Origin: Halovulum dunhuangense
GTDB taxonomy: Bacteria > Pseudomonadota > Alphaproteobacteria > Rhodobacterales > Rhodobacteraceae
NCBI RefSeq assembly: GCF_013093415.1
Contig: NZ_JABFBC010000002.1
Coordinates: 310,001-374,000 of the forward strand
DNA: 64,000 nt
Direction of reading: 5' to 3'
Both the position numbers and the translations under genes were made by a program. The notes under the pieces are model-generated. The model did no database searches. It was not told the DNA's origin and saw only the letters and a program-made list of their open reading frames with translations. Shown one piece after another: positions 54,512 to 64,000 of this stretch (within the stretch, counting starts at the first letter, position 1; every line of letters begins with the position of its first letter).

Positions 54512-55816
54512 ATGAACGACATGGCGTCCCACCCGGAGCCGTCCGCCCCCAAGACACCGCTGCATGTCGAGGATCTGGGCCTCGAGATGGTGCTGATGCG
54601 GGACATCCTGCTCAAGACCTTCTTCCGGCGCAACCTGAGCAGCCTGACGGACGTGTCCAAGGCGCTGTGCGTGACGCCGCCCATCGCGCAGGAGCTGATC
54701 GACCATTGTCGCGAGGGCAATTTGATCGAGACGCTTGGCGCCCGCGGCGCGCTGCCCACCTCGGAACTGCGCTACCAGCTGACCGAAGGCGGGCGCGCCC
54801 GCGCGCTGGATGCGCTGGCCCAGTCGGAATATTACGGCGCGCTTCCGGTCCCGATGGAGGACTACTGGAAGCAGACGGCGCGGCAGTCGATCTCGGACGC
54901 GGTCATCACCCGCGAACGGCTCGAGGGCTCGATGGGTCATCTCGTGCTGCCCGCGGGGCTTCTGGACCAGCTTGGCCCGGCGGTGAACTCGGGCCGTTCG
55001 GTGCTGCTCTACGGGCCGCCGGGCAACGGCAAGTCGTCGATCGCGAACGGCATCCGGAACGCGCTGGGCGACAACATCTACGTCCCCCAGTTCCTGGAAT
55101 ATGGCGGGCAGGTGATCTCGGTCTATGACCCGATCGTGCACACGCTCTCGCGCCGGGCCGAGGACAACGCCAACTCGCTGCGCCGGGCCGGGCCCGATTT
55201 CGACCAGCGCTACCTGCTCTGCCGGCGTCCGTCGGTGATGACCGGGGGCGAACTGACGCTCGACATGCTCGATCTGAACTACAACCCGGTCAGCCGCACC
55301 TACCAGGCGCCGCTACAGCTGAAATCGACCGGCGGCGTGTTCATCGTGGACGACCTTGGCCGACAGACCGAACCGCCGCAGGCGCTGATCAACCGCTGGA
55401 TCGTCCCGATGGAGATGTCTTTCGACATCCTCTCCCTGCAATCGGGGCAGAAGTTCATGGTGCCCTTCGACACGCTGGTCATCTTCTCCACGAACTTTGC
55501 CCCGTCCGAGATGTTCGACGGCGCGGCACTGCGGCGTATCTACTACAAGATCAAGGTGGACAGCCCCATCCGCGAGGATTTCATCAAGGTCTTCGTCAAG
55601 ACGGCGCGCGCCTACAAGATCACGCCGGACGAAGAGGTGCTGGCACATCTGCTGAAGCACAAGTACCCCGAGGTCGGAAACACTTTCCAGAACTACCACG
55701 CGCCGTTCCTGATCGACCAGATGCTGTCCATCGCCGAATACGAGGGGCGCGAACGCAAGATGGCGATCGACCTGGTGGATCGCGCCTGGCAGAACCTGTT
55801 CGTGGACGACAAGTAA
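54512..55816 (+). CDS. AAA+ ATPase with N-terminal winged-helix-like domain
   Basis: The 434-residue protein has a winged-helix-like N-terminal part (about 24-105) followed by an AAA+ module with Walker A GPPGNGKSS (168-176), Walker B-like VFIVDDLGRQ, and a C-terminal helical domain. It carries no signal peptide or membrane span. I recall AAA+ ATPases beside Tad loci in Rhodobacteraceae, but function is unknown; regulation of pilus genes is possible. GGGAG lies nine bases before the ATG at 54512. Confidence 0.75.
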   Translation: MNDMASHPEPSAPKTPLHVEDLGLEMVLMRDILLKTFFRRNLSSLTDVSKALCVTPPIAQELIDHCREGNLIETLGARGALPTSELRYQLTEGGRARALDALAQSEYYGALPVPMEDYWKQTARQSISDAVITRERLEGSMGHLVLPAGLLDQLGPAVNSGRSVLLYGPPGNGKSSIANGIRNALGDNIYVPQFLEYGGQVISVYDPIVHTLSRRAEDNANSLRRAGPDFDQRYLLCRRPSVMTGGELTLDMLDLNYNPVSRTYQAPLQLKSTGGVFIVDDLGRQTEPPQALINRWIVPMEMSFDILSLQSGQKFMVPFDTLVIFSTNFAPSEMFDGAALRRIYYKIKVDSPIREDFIKVFVKTARAYKITPDEEVLAHLLKHKYPEVGNTFQNYHAPFLIDQMLSIAEYEGRERKMAIDLVDRAWQNLFVDDK

Positions 55817-55879
55817 CACGCCCATCGCCGGCCCGGCGGCCCTTGTCGCCGGGCGATGCCTGCGCCATCTCTGCGCGGC

Positions 55880-58285
55880 ATGGACCACCTTCCCCAACGC
55901 TTCACCGACTGGTTTGCAGCACGCGGTTGGCAGCCGCACAGGCACCAGCTTGAGCTTCTGGCACAGGCTGACGCAGCCGCCACGCTGCTTGTCGCGCCGA
56001 CAGGCGGGGGCAAGACGCTGGCGGGCTTTCTGCCGACGCTGGTCGATCTGGCGCAGGGCCCACATCGGGGCATGCACACGCTCTACGTCTCGCCGCTGAA
56101 GGCGCTGACGGCGGATATCCGGCGCAACCTCGAGGTGCCGGCGCGCGAGCTGGGCCTCGACATCCGGATCGAGGATCGGACCGGCGACACCAGCGCCACC
56201 GCGCGCGCGCGCCAGCGGCGCGACCCGCCGCAGATCCTGCTGACGACGCCCGAGTCGCTGGCGCTGCTGATCTCTTACGAGGATGCGCCGCGCATATTCG
56301 CGGGGCTGCGCCGGGTGGTGGTGGACGAGATCCACGCCCTTGCCGAGGGAAAACGCGGCGACCAGCTGATGCTGTGTCTTGCCCGGCTGCAATCGATCTG
56401 CCCGGACCTCACGCGGGTGGGCCTGTCGGCCACCGTCGAAAGCCCCGCGCGGCTGGCCGAGTATCTTGCCCCCGCTCCGGGTGCATGCGAGGTGATCCAC
56501 GCCGATCCGGGGCCCACACCGGATATCCGCATCCTCGAGACGGCCGAGCCGCCGCCCTGGGCCGGCATGGGCGGGCGCTACGCGGTGCCCGCGATACTCG
56601 ACCAGATCCGGCAGGCGAACACGACCCTGGTCTTCATCAACACCCGCGCGCAAGCCGAGCTGTTCTTCCGCGCCCTGTGGGAGGCGAATACCGACGGGCT
56701 GCCCATCGGCATCCATCACGGATCCCTGTCGCGGGCGGCCCGCGAAAACGTGGAGTCCGCCATGGTCGCGGGCGCGTTGCGCGCCGTGGTCTGCACCGGG
56801 TCGCTCGACCTGGGCATCGACTGGGGCAATGTCGACCTGGTGATCCAGGTCGGCGCCCCCAAGAACGTCAAGCGCCTGGTCCAGCGCATCGGACGGGCCA
56901 ACCACCGCTATGACGCGCCGTCGCGGGCACTTCTGGTGCCGGCGAACCGGTTCGAGGTGGTCGAATGCCGCGCCGCGCTCGAGGCGGTCCTCCAGGGCGA
57001 CCTGGATGCCGAACCGCGCGGTTCCGGCCCGCTCGACGTGCTCTGCCAGCATATCCTGATCCGCGCCTGCGCCGGGCCCTTCACGGCCGACGAACTTTTC
57101 CGCGAAACACGCGCCGCCGGGCCCTACCGCGCCCTGCAACGCGCCGATTTCGATGCCTGCCTCGATTTCTGCGCCACCGGGGGCTACGCGCTGCGTGCCT
57201 ATGACCGCTGGCAGCGGCTGATGGAACGGGACGGACGCTGGCAGTTGCGCGACCCGCGCGCCGCCCGCGCCATCCGCATGAACATCGGCACCATCGTCGA
57301 GGTGGAGACGCTGGCCGTGCGCATGAAGGGGCGCCTGGGCGGCACGCCGCTGGGCGAGGTGGAAGAAGCCTTTGCCGCCACGCTTTCCCCCGGCGACACC
57401 TTCCTGATCGGCGGCCAGACCGTGCGCTACGAGGGGTTGCGCGAAATGACGGTCGAAGTCACCCGCCAGCCCGGCCGCGAGCCCAGAATCGCCGTCTTTT
57501 CAGGGGTGAAGATGGCGACCTCGCTGGAACTGTCGGACCGCGTGATCGCGCTTCTGTCGGACCCTGCGCGCTGGTCGGATCTGCCGCCGCACACGCGCGA
57601 CTGGCTGCGCATGCAGACCCGGGTTTCGGCACTGCCGCACCCGGGGCGGCTGCTGGCTGAAAGTTTCAGCCGCGGGGATCGGGAATATCTCGCGCTTTAC
57701 AGCTTTGCCGGGCGCAACGCGAACCAGACGCTGGGGCTGCTTGCGACCCGCCGAATGGAGGAGGCGGGGCTGGATCCGACCGGCTTCGTCGCCAACGACT
57801 ACGCCGTGCTGATCTGGGGCCTGCGGCGCGTGCGCGACGCGGCGCCCCTGCTGGCACCGGGGGACCTGCGCGCAGCACTTGAAACCTGGCTTGCCGAGAA
57901 CGCGGTGATGAAGCGGACCTTTCGCGCCTCGGCCGTTGTGGCCGGGCTGATCGAGCGCAACATGCCGGGGCGGCGCAAGACCGGGAGACAGGCGACGTTT
58001 TCGTCCGACATCCTGTACGACACGCTGCGCAAGTACGACCCCGGCCACCTGATGCTGCGCATCACCCGCGAGGAGGCGGCCCGCGGCCTGGTGGATTTCG
58101 GCCGGATCGAGGCCATGCTCGAGCGCATCGACGGGCGCGTCGACATGGTGATGGCGCCGCATGTCACCCCACTCGCCGCGCCCCTGCTGCTGGAGATGGG
58201 GCGCATCCCGATCCGCGGCTCTGCCCAGGAGACAGCACTGGCCGAGGAAACCGCGCGGCTCATGGCCGAGGCGGGTCTGGACTGA
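55880..58285 (+). CDS. Lhr-like DEXH-box helicase
   Basis: The 801-residue superfamily 2 helicase has Walker A APTGGGKT, DEXH-type motif II VVDEIHALAEG, and VGLSATVES, GRANHRY and other Lhr motifs, then an Lhr-type C-terminal domain. It is of the ligase-associated DNA-damage-response type: the next gene encodes the PdeM nuclease, its usual partner. No ligase or exonuclease gene of that set is seen here. The ATG at 55856 would add eight residues. Confidence 0.92.
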   Translation: MDHLPQRFTDWFAARGWQPHRHQLELLAQADAAATLLVAPTGGGKTLAGFLPTLVDLAQGPHRGMHTLYVSPLKALTADIRRNLEVPARELGLDIRIEDRTGDTSATARARQRRDPPQILLTTPESLALLISYEDAPRIFAGLRRVVVDEIHALAEGKRGDQLMLCLARLQSICPDLTRVGLSATVESPARLAEYLAPAPGACEVIHADPGPTPDIRILETAEPPPWAGMGGRYAVPAILDQIRQANTTLVFINTRAQAELFFRALWEANTDGLPIGIHHGSLSRAARENVESAMVAGALRAVVCTGSLDLGIDWGNVDLVIQVGAPKNVKRLVQRIGRANHRYDAPSRALLVPANRFEVVECRAALEAVLQGDLDAEPRGSGPLDVLCQHILIRACAGPFTADELFRETRAAGPYRALQRADFDACLDFCATGGYALRAYDRWQRLMERDGRWQLRDPRAARAIRMNIGTIVEVETLAVRMKGRLGGTPLGEVEEAFAATLSPGDTFLIGGQTVRYEGLREMTVEVTRQPGREPRIAVFSGVKMATSLELSDRVIALLSDPARWSDLPPHTRDWLRMQTRVSALPHPGRLLAESFSRGDREYLALYSFAGRNANQTLGLLATRRMEEAGLDPTGFVANDYAVLIWGLRRVRDAAPLLAPGDLRAALETWLAENAVMKRTFRASAVVAGLIERNMPGRRKTGRQATFSSDILYDTLRKYDPGHLMLRITREEAARGLVDFGRIEAMLERIDGRVDMVMAPHVTPLAAPLLLEMGRIPIRGSAQETALAEETARLMAEAGLD

Positions 58286-58368
58286 CGGGGCGTGCTTCGC
58301 GGCAACAAGCCGGAATTTCTGCATTTTCCAGATTGCAAAATCGCGGCTGTTCGCGCTTTGTATCTGCC

Positions 58369-59046
58369 ATGTTGCACACCGAGTTCATGCTTTCCGGCAT
58401 CGCCCTGACCGCACGTCCGACCGGCGCCCTGTGGTGGCAAGAGGCCGCAATTCTCTGCGTCGCGGATCTTCACCTGGGCAAGGCCGAAAGGCTGGCACGG
58501 CGGGGGGGCACCCTGCTTCCGCCCTATGAAACCGCCGAGACGCTGGCCCGCCTTGCCACCGAGATCGAGGCGCTGTCGCCGCGCACCGTGATCTGTCTCG
58601 GCGACAGCTTCGATGATCCCGAATCCGCGCGCCAACTCGACGAAGAGGCGCGGCGCAGTCTTGCCGGGCTGATGGCCGGGCGGCGGTGGATCTGGGTCGC
58701 GGGCAACCACGACCCCAACCTGCCCGATATCGGCGGCAGCCACATGGAAGAGGTCCTGCGCGGGCCGCTGACCTTCCGCCATATCGCGCGCCCGCGCGAC
58801 GGCATGGGTGAGGTGTCGGGGCACTACCACCCGAAGATCAGCGTGCAGACACGGGCCGGTCAGGTCACGCGCCCCTGCTTCGTGCAGGACGGCCAGCGCG
58901 CGATCCTGCCAGCCTTCGGCGCCTATACCGGGGGCTTGAGCTGCACCGATCCGGCGCTTCAGGGCCTGTTCGGTCCGGAGGCTGTCTGCATCCTGACCGG
59001 GCGCGCGACCGCCACGGTCCCGCTGAAAAGCCGCGCCACCGCCTGA
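58369..59046 (+). CDS. pdeM: Ligase-associated metallophosphoesterase PdeM
   Basis: The 225-residue metallophosphoesterase has the motifs ADLHLGKAER, GDSFDD, GNHDPN and GHYHPK, which set out a two-metal calcineurin-like nuclease. It follows the Lhr-like helicase on the same strand, the usual PdeM context for DNA repair. The ATG at 58369 is chosen; another ATG is at 58387. It is convergent with folD, four bases apart. Confidence 0.9.
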   Translation: MLHTEFMLSGIALTARPTGALWWQEAAILCVADLHLGKAERLARRGGTLLPPYETAETLARLATEIEALSPRTVICLGDSFDDPESARQLDEEARRSLAGLMAGRRWIWVAGNHDPNLPDIGGSHMEEVLRGPLTFRHIARPRDGMGEVSGHYHPKISVQTRAGQVTRPCFVQDGQRAILPAFGAYTGGLSCTDPALQGLFGPEAVCILTGRATATVPLKSRATA

Positions 59047-59050
59047 CGGG

Positions 59051-59953
59051 TCAGGCGGTCAGCCCCTCGGGCTCCGGCAGGCCGTTGGCACGGCAGCAGG
59101 CGGTCAGCGTGTTGGCCAGAAGGCATGCGATGGTCATGGGACCGACGCCGCCCGGCACCGGGGTGATTGCCCCGGCCACCTCGACAGCGCTGTCGAAATC
59201 CACATCGCCGACCAGCCGGGTCTTGCCCTCGCCCTTTTCCGGGGCGGGGACGCGGTTGATGCCCACATCGATCACGGTGGCACCCGGCTTGATCCAGTCG
59301 CCCGGCACCATGCGCGGGCGCCCCACCGCCGCGACAAGGATATCTGCGTTGCGGCAAACATCCGGCAGGTCGCGGGTGCGGGAATGGGCCACCGTGACGG
59401 TGCAGCTGTCACGCAGCAGCAGGCTTGCCATCGGCTTGCCCACGATGTTCGATCGCCCCAGCACCACGGCGTTCAGTCCGGAAAGATCGCCCAGCCGGTC
59501 GCGAAGCAGCATCAGGCAACCCAGCGGCGTGCAGGGCACCATGGACTTCTGCCCGGTGTTCAGACGCCCCACGTTCAGGATATGGAACCCGTCCACGTCC
59601 TTTTCCGGGGCGATGGCATTGATCACCAGATCCGCATTCAGATGTGCAGGCAGCGGCAGTTGCACCAGGATCCCGTGCACGGCCGGGTCGCTGTTCAGCT
59701 CGCCGATCAACCCCAGAAGCGCCGCCTCGGGCGTTTCCGCCGGCAGGCGATGCTCGAACGAGGCCATGCCAGACTCCTTGGTCTGGATGCCCTTGTTGCG
59801 GACATAGACCTGGCTGGCGGGATCCTCGCCGACCAGCACGACGGCCAGGCCGGGCGTGAGCCCCTGCTCTGCGCGCAGCTGCGTCACATGCCCGGCCACC
59901 CGGGCCCGCACGGTTTCGGCAAAGGCTTTCCCGTCGATGATTTCGGCTGGCAT
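59051..59953 (-). CDS. folD: Methylenetetrahydrofolate dehydrogenase / cyclohydrolase FolD
   Basis: FolD interconverts methylene-, methenyl- and formyl-tetrahydrofolate. The 300-residue protein has [25 protein letters not shown], the [11 protein letters not shown] block and the NADP-binding [14 protein letters not shown]. It is ten bases downstream of the OsmC-type gene and shares the strand with fhs, so a one-carbon operon fhs-osmC-folD is likely. Confidence 0.96.
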   Translation of the reverse strand: MPAEIIDGKAFAETVRARVAGHVTQLRAEQGLTPGLAVVLVGEDPASQVYVRNKGIQTKESGMASFEHRLPAETPEAALLGLIGELNSDPAVHGILVQLPLPAHLNADLVINAIAPEKDVDGFHILNVGRLNTGQKSMVPCTPLGCLMLLRDRLGDLSGLNAVVLGRSNIVGKPMASLLLRDSCTVTVAHSRTRDLPDVCRNADILVAAVGRPRMVPGDWIKPGATVIDVGINRVPAPEKGEGKTRLVGDVDFDSAVEVAGAITPVPGGVGPMTIACLLANTLTACCRANGLPEPEGLTA

Positions 59954-59963
59954 GGGCGACCCC

Positions 59964-60419
59964 TCAGATCAGGTTGACGACGATCTCGGACTTGACCGAG
60001 TTGGCGATGAAACAGAGCGCATGGGCCGCGGCATGCATCGCCTCCTGCCGCGCAGGGTCGGGGGCGGCCCCTTCGAACTCGGCCCGGATGTTCAGATCCA
60101 CCCGCTCCACCCAGTGGCGCCCCGGCCCGAGCCGCGCCATTCGCCCCACCGCCGCGTCGTGATAGGTGGTAACGGCGACGCCTTCCAGCCTTGCGACATG
60201 CAGAAAGGACATCATGTGGCACGACGCTATGGCGGCGACGAAGGCTTCCTCCGGATCGACCGCCTGCGGATCCGACATGGGCGACGGCATGACCGCCGGG
60301 CTGGCCGAGGCGGGCATGTCCAGCCCGCCATCGAAGCGCCAGCGATGCGCGCGGGAAAAGCGGCCCGAGGCGAAATCCCCCTCGAGCCGCCAGGATATCT
60401 CGGCCCGGTGGAGACTCAA
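59964..60419 (-). CDS. OsmC/Ohr family protein between fhs and folD
   Basis: The 151-residue protein belongs to the OsmC/Ohr peroxide-handling family: an active-site-type Cys in [18 protein letters not shown], and the C-terminal helix [14 protein letters not shown] start it at the TTG at 60419, which overlaps the fhs stop (TTGA) and has GAGGGG about eight bases upstream; no ATG is at the right place. Its role next to one-carbon genes is unclear. Confidence 0.82.
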   Translation of the reverse strand: MSLHRAEISWRLEGDFASGRFSRAHRWRFDGGLDMPASASPAVMPSPMSDPQAVDPEEAFVAAIASCHMMSFLHVARLEGVAVTTYHDAAVGRMARLGPGRHWVERVDLNIRAEFEGAAPDPARQEAMHAAAHALCFIANSVKSEIVVNLI

Positions 60420-62092
60420 AAAAGCCCCTCGATCTGCCCATCCGCGTTCAGGCCGATCGTCTCGGCCGCGGGCACCCGCGGCAGGCCGGGCATGGTCATG
60501 ATCTCTCCGCAGATCGCGACGACGAAACCGGCGCCGGCCGAAAGCCGCACCTCGCGGACCGGCACCACATGGCCCGTCGGCGCGCCACGTTTCTCGGGGT
60601 CGGTGGTGAAGCTGTACTGCGTCTTGGCCATGCAGACGGGCAGGTTTCCGTAGCCTGCATCCTCCCAGGCCCTGAGCTGGGCGCGAAGCTTGTCGTCGAC
60701 CTGCACCGCCTCGGCCCGGTAGATGCGCGTGGCGATGGTCTCGATCTTCTCGAACAGGCCCATTTCGTCGGGATAGAGTGGCTGGAACCGGGCGGCCCCG
60801 CCTTCGGCCAGCGCCACGACCTTGTGTGCAAGCTCGGTGATCCCCGCGCTGCCTTCGGCCCAGTGACGACACAGCACCGCCTCGACCCCATGGATGCGGG
60901 CATATTCCTGCACCGCCGCGATCTCGGCGTCGGTGTCGCTTACGAAATGGTTGATGGCGACCACAGCCGGCACATGGAACGCAGCGATATTCTCGAGGTG
61001 CCGGCCAAGATTGGCGCAGCCCCGCTTCACCGCCTCGACATTCTCCGTGCCCAGATCGGCCTTGGCGACACCGCCATTCATCTTGAGCGCCCGAACCGTG
61101 GCCACGATCACCACGGCATCCGGCGCAAGTCCCGCCTTGCGACACTTGATGTTCATGAACTTCTCGGCGCCCAGGTCGGCGCCGAAGCCCGCCTCGGTCA
61201 CGACGTAATCGGCCAGTTTCAACGCCGTGGTCGTGGCGATGACGGAGTTGCATCCATGCGCGATGTTGGCGAAGGGGCCGCCATGCACGAAGGCGGGGTT
61301 GTTCTCAAGCGTCTGGACCAGGTTGGGCTGCATGGCCTGCGCCAGAAGCACCGTCATGGCGCCGTCGGCCTTCAGATCTCGGGCGCGGACCGGCTCGCGT
61401 GCCGCGGTGTACCCGATGATGATTTCCCCCAGGCGCCGTTGCAGGTCAGCGATATCGGTCGCAAGACACAGGATCGCCATGACTTCCGAGGCGACGGTGA
61501 TGTCAAAGCCGGACTGCCGCGGATAGCCGTTCGCCACGCCGCCAAGCGACGTCACGACATCCCGCAACGCCCGGTCGTTCATGTCCATGACCCGCCGCCA
61601 TGTGACCCTGCGGCTGTCGATCCCCAGCGCGTTGCCCCAGTAGATGTGATTGTCGATCATCGCGGCCAGCAGGTTGTGCGCCGAGGTGATGGCATGGAAA
61701 TCGCCGGTGAAATGAAGGTTCATCTCCTCCATCGGCACAACCTGTGCGTAACCGCCCCCGGCAGCCCCCCCCTTCATGCCGAAGCAGGGGCCAAGGCTGG
61801 CCTCGCGGATGCAGATGGCGGCTTTCCGGCCGATGGCGTTCAGCCCGTCGCCAAGGCCCACGGTGGTGGTCGTCTTGCCCTCGCCCGCCGGGGTCGGGTT
61901 GATGGCGGTGACGAGAACAAGCTTGCCGCTGGGGCGATCCTTGAGACCGGCGATGAACTCGGCCGAAATCTTTGCCTTGTCATGGCCGAAGGGCAGCAGT
62001 TCCGCTTCGGGGATGCCAAGGCCGGCGCCGATCTCGCGGATGGGTTTCTTCTGCGCGGCGCGGGCGATCTCGATGTCGGATTTCGGGGCCAT
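60416..62092 (-). CDS. fhs: Formate-tetrahydrofolate ligase
   Basis: This enzyme attaches formate to tetrahydrofolate with ATP. The 558-residue protein starts [14 protein letters not shown] and has the ATP-binding [33 protein letters not shown] and [15 protein letters not shown] motifs. I prefer the ATG at 62092, with AGGAG 14 bases upstream; upstream ATGs are unsupported. It leads the fhs-osmC-folD unit, with GlyA supplying the other one-carbon branch. Confidence 0.95.
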   Translation of the reverse strand: MAPKSDIEIARAAQKKPIREIGAGLGIPEAELLPFGHDKAKISAEFIAGLKDRPSGKLVLVTAINPTPAGEGKTTTTVGLGDGLNAIGRKAAICIREASLGPCFGMKGGAAGGGYAQVVPMEEMNLHFTGDFHAITSAHNLLAAMIDNHIYWGNALGIDSRRVTWRRVMDMNDRALRDVVTSLGGVANGYPRQSGFDITVASEVMAILCLATDIADLQRRLGEIIIGYTAAREPVRARDLKADGAMTVLLAQAMQPNLVQTLENNPAFVHGGPFANIAHGCNSVIATTTALKLADYVVTEAGFGADLGAEKFMNIKCRKAGLAPDAVVIVATVRALKMNGGVAKADLGTENVEAVKRGCANLGRHLENIAAFHVPAVVAINHFVSDTDAEIAAVQEYARIHGVEAVLCRHWAEGSAGITELAHKVVALAEGGAARFQPLYPDEMGLFEKIETIATRIYRAEAVQVDDKLRAQLRAWEDAGYGNLPVCMAKTQYSFTTDPEKRGAPTGHVVPVREVRLSAGAGFVVAICGEIMTMPGLPRVPAAETIGLNADGQIEGLF

Positions 62093-62247
62093 GTAAGCGG
62101 ACGCTCCTGTGCGGACCTGTGGGTATTCGGCGGATGGCACCGTCATGCGGCGGGGCACCGCTCAAGGTGTAGGGGGATAATGCGGAAAATCCCGCAAATT
62201 CTGTCGACCAGGGGAACATGGCGCAGAGGATCGGAAACAAGCCGCCC

Positions 62248-62835
62248 TCATCCGGCCAGCGGCGCATAGGGTTTCAGCGGCGGCACATGCAGCCTGACCG
62301 CATCGCCGAGTGCAAGCGCGCCCGGCCGCTCGACCCAGCCCAGCACGCCCCGGCGCCCGCGCGCGGCAGGCACGAAACCGGCGCCCTTGCCGGGATGGTG
62401 CCCTTCGATCACGCGGGAGACATGCTGGCAGGGTCCGTTCTCCATGTCGATCGCGATGCTCGTGCCGCTTGAAAGCAGAAGTCGGGAAGACGGAGGAATG
62501 CGTGTCAGGTCGGGGATCCCCTCGATCACGATGTTTGCGCCCAGCCATTCCGGCTTCAGCCCTGGCAGGCCCATGGCGGCGGCGATGGCGTCGAGTTCCT
62601 CGACCGACAGGATCGAAACCTGGCGCGCGTTCCGGATCTCGGTCCCTTTCGGATATTGCGAAGTGACTCGGCTGCAGGAGCGGCGGGTCAGCCCGGAATG
62701 CGCCTCGCCCTCGAGCCCGTCGAAACTGGCCTCCAGAACCAGCCGCGCCTCGGAGCACAGGCTCTCGGATCGGTCAGGCACGACCCCAAGCCAGGCGATG
62801 CGGCCTGTGATCTCTGTCGGCGTCAGCATGGGCAT
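62248..62835 (-). CDS. MOSC-domain protein
   Basis: The 195-residue protein is a second MOSC-type protein, longer than the one at 29 kb: EASFDGLEGEAHSGLTRRS, LKPEWLGANIVIEGIPDLTRIPPSS, the GTSIAIDMENGPCQHVSRVIE segment with a conserved Cys, and a C-terminal LALGDAVRLHVP barrel end. It may transfer sulfur or handle molybdopterin. GGAG lies before the ATG. It stands downstream of ftsH but behind a terminator, so it must have its own promoter. Confidence 0.8.
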   Translation of the reverse strand: MPMLTPTEITGRIAWLGVVPDRSESLCSEARLVLEASFDGLEGEAHSGLTRRSCSRVTSQYPKGTEIRNARQVSILSVEELDAIAAAMGLPGLKPEWLGANIVIEGIPDLTRIPPSSRLLLSSGTSIAIDMENGPCQHVSRVIEGHHPGKGAGFVPAARGRRGVLGWVERPGALALGDAVRLHVPPLKPYAPLAG

Positions 62836-62875
62836 GGGGGCACTCCGGTGCGGTATGGCGCTGACGGATTAGCAA

Positions 62876-62909
62876 AGAAAAACCCCCCGCGTCCATCGGG
62901 CGCGGGGGG
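62876..62909 (-). terminator. Rho-independent terminator of ftsH
   Basis: Arms CCCCCCGCG and CGCGGGGGG enclose a nine-base loop. Read on the minus strand the stem is followed by TTTTTCTTT, a strong terminator placed 23 bases after the ftsH stop. Confidence 0.88.
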
Positions 62910-62931
62910 CTTTGTCGGTATTCGGCGAAGT

Positions 62932-64000
62932 TCAGACCAGCGGTTCGGGTTCCAGCCCCGCATCCTCGCCCGGGCGGCGCTTGGGCCGGCCGGTCTTGGG
63001 GATCGCGGCGATCGAGCTTGCCCCACCATCGTCGGGGCTTTCGCCGTCGTCGCCGGCGCCCCGGTTGAGCGGCTCGCCCCGGATCACACGCGTTATCTCT
63101 GCGCCGGTCAGCGTCTCGTATTCGAGCAGGCCCTCGGCCAGACGCTTCAGGTCGTCGGCCTTTTCGGTCAGGATGCGCTTGGCGGTCTCGTAGCCCTCGT
63201 CCACCAGCTTGCGGACCTCCTGGTCGATCGCCTCCTGGGTGTCCGGCCCGGCATTCACCGAGCCCTGCTGCGGCCCGAGATAGCTGAACTGCTCGTTCGC
63301 GTAGTCGATGTTGCCCAGGCTCTCGGACATGCCGAAGCGCGTCACCATCGCACGAGCGATCCGCGTCACCTGCTGGATGTCCGACGCCGCACCGGAGGTC
63401 ACGTTCTCGGCCCCGAAGGTCAGCTCCTCGGCCACCTTGCCGCCCATCGCCATGGCGATCTGCGACTTGTACTTCGTCTTGGTGACCGACAGCTGATCCC
63501 GTTCGGGCAGCGACAGGACCAGACCCAGCGCGCGGCCGCGCGGAATGATGGTCGCCTTGTGGATCGGGTCGTGCTGCGGGACGTTCAGGCCCACGATGGC
63601 ATGGCCGGCCTCGTGATAGGCGGTCAGGCGACGCTCGTCGTCGGTCATGACCATCGAGCGGCGCTCGGCGCCCATCATCACCTTGTCCTTGGCGTTCTCG
63701 AAATCCTCCATGGTCACGAACCGCTTGCCGGTGCGCGCGGCCATGAGCGCGGCCTCGTTCACCAGGTTCGCAAGATCGGCGCCAGAGAAGCCGGGCGTGC
63801 CGCGTGCGATGATCCGCATGTCCGCATCCGGGCCAAGCGGCACCTTGCGCGAATGCACGTCGAGGATCTTCTTGCGGCCGTTGATGTCCGGGTTCGTCAC
63901 CTGCACCTGCCGGTCGAACCGGCCGGGGCGCAGCAGCGCGGGGTCAAGCACGTCGGGGCGGTTGGTGGCGGCCAGCAGGATCACGCCCTCGTTCGCCTCG
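62932..64000 (-). CDS. ftsH: ATP-dependent zinc metalloprotease FtsH, C-terminal part
   Basis: The window holds the last 350-odd residues of FtsH, the membrane-anchored AAA+ protease. Visible are the second-region-of-homology [20 protein letters not shown], the zinc motif HEAGH in [15 protein letters not shown], the third zinc ligand region [14 protein letters not shown], and an acidic C-terminal tail. The N-terminal membrane part and Walker A lie beyond the right edge. A strong terminator follows the stop. Confidence 0.96.
   Translation of the reverse strand, partial: EANEGVILLAATNRPDVLDPALLRPGRFDRQVQVTNPDINGRKKILDVHSRKVPLGPDADMRIIARGTPGFSGADLANLVNEAALMAARTGKRFVTMEDFENAKDKVMMGAERRSMVMTDDERRLTAYHEAGHAIVGLNVPQHDPIHKATIIPRGRALGLVLSLPERDQLSVTKTKYKSQIAMAMGGKVAEELTFGAENVTSGAASDIQQVTRIARAMVTRFGMSESLGNIDYANEQFSYLGPQQGSVNAGPDTQEAIDQEVRKLVDEGYETAKRILTEKADDLKRLAEGLLEYETLTGAEITRVIRGEPLNRGAGDDGESPDDGGASSIAAIPKTGRPKRRPGEDAGLEPEPLV

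Overview
The window reads as a chromosomal segment of a high-GC alphaproteobacterium, most likely of the Rhodobacterales/Rhodobacteraceae. The pointers are a short prolyl-tRNA synthetase, a single LolC/E-type permease beside LolD, an Hda-type DnaA paralogue beside an AI-2E-family permease, class I PHA synthase, class II FBPase beside homoserine dehydrogenase and RecJ, and Flp pilins with a V-D-W mature N-terminus. Gene density is high, and there is no phage, insertion sequence, CRISPR array or rRNA operon. Species cannot be named from this evidence. Assignments rest on motif reading and remembered families, because no search could be run.

Layout. 0-12.3 kb is housekeeping: lipoprotein export (lolCD), proS, polyphosphate metabolism (ppx, ppk), hda, an AI-2E-type permease and NAD kinase on the minus strand, then glyA on the plus strand. 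A probable structured small RNA with its own promoter and terminator sits between proS and an acetyltransferase (about 3.61-3.79 kb). 12.3-19.3 kb holds a phospholipid-type acyltransferase, a GST/TetR pair behind a perfect palindromic operator, a capsule-type protein, two c-type cytochromes and phaC. 19.4-26.1 kb is a plus-strand run: aminotransferase, GNAT, RraB-like protein, hom, glpX, recJ, and tRNA-Glu(UUC) with a well-formed promoter. 26.3-36.4 kb is mixed: envelope and LysM proteins, two MOSC-type genes, rimO, an M48 lipoprotein, an orphan ParA-like ATPase, a histone-deacetylase-fold enzyme, a racemase-like protein and a 3-oxoacid CoA-transferase whose subunit genes are separated by a small gene.

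The most notable part is 36.5-55.8 kb. A membrane flippase-like protein, a DprE1-like oxidase, a DprE2-like reductase and a HAD-UbiA fusion together look like the mycobacterial route to polyprenyl-phosphate-D-arabinofuranose. They lie directly beside a Tad (tight adherence) pilus locus: two nearly identical Flp pilins, cpaB, secretin cpaC, an OmpA-type lipoprotein, cpaE, cpaF, tadB, tadC, two TPR lipoproteins and prepilin peptidase. That locus is closed by a GT-C-like membrane glycosyltransferase and an AAA+ ATPase. I infer that the arabinose donor may be used on the pilus or another surface polymer; this is a hypothesis.

55.9-64 kb holds an Lhr-like helicase with its PdeM nuclease partner, the one-carbon genes fhs-osmC-folD, a MOSC protein, and the C-terminal part of ftsH, which runs off the right edge and ends in a strong terminator.
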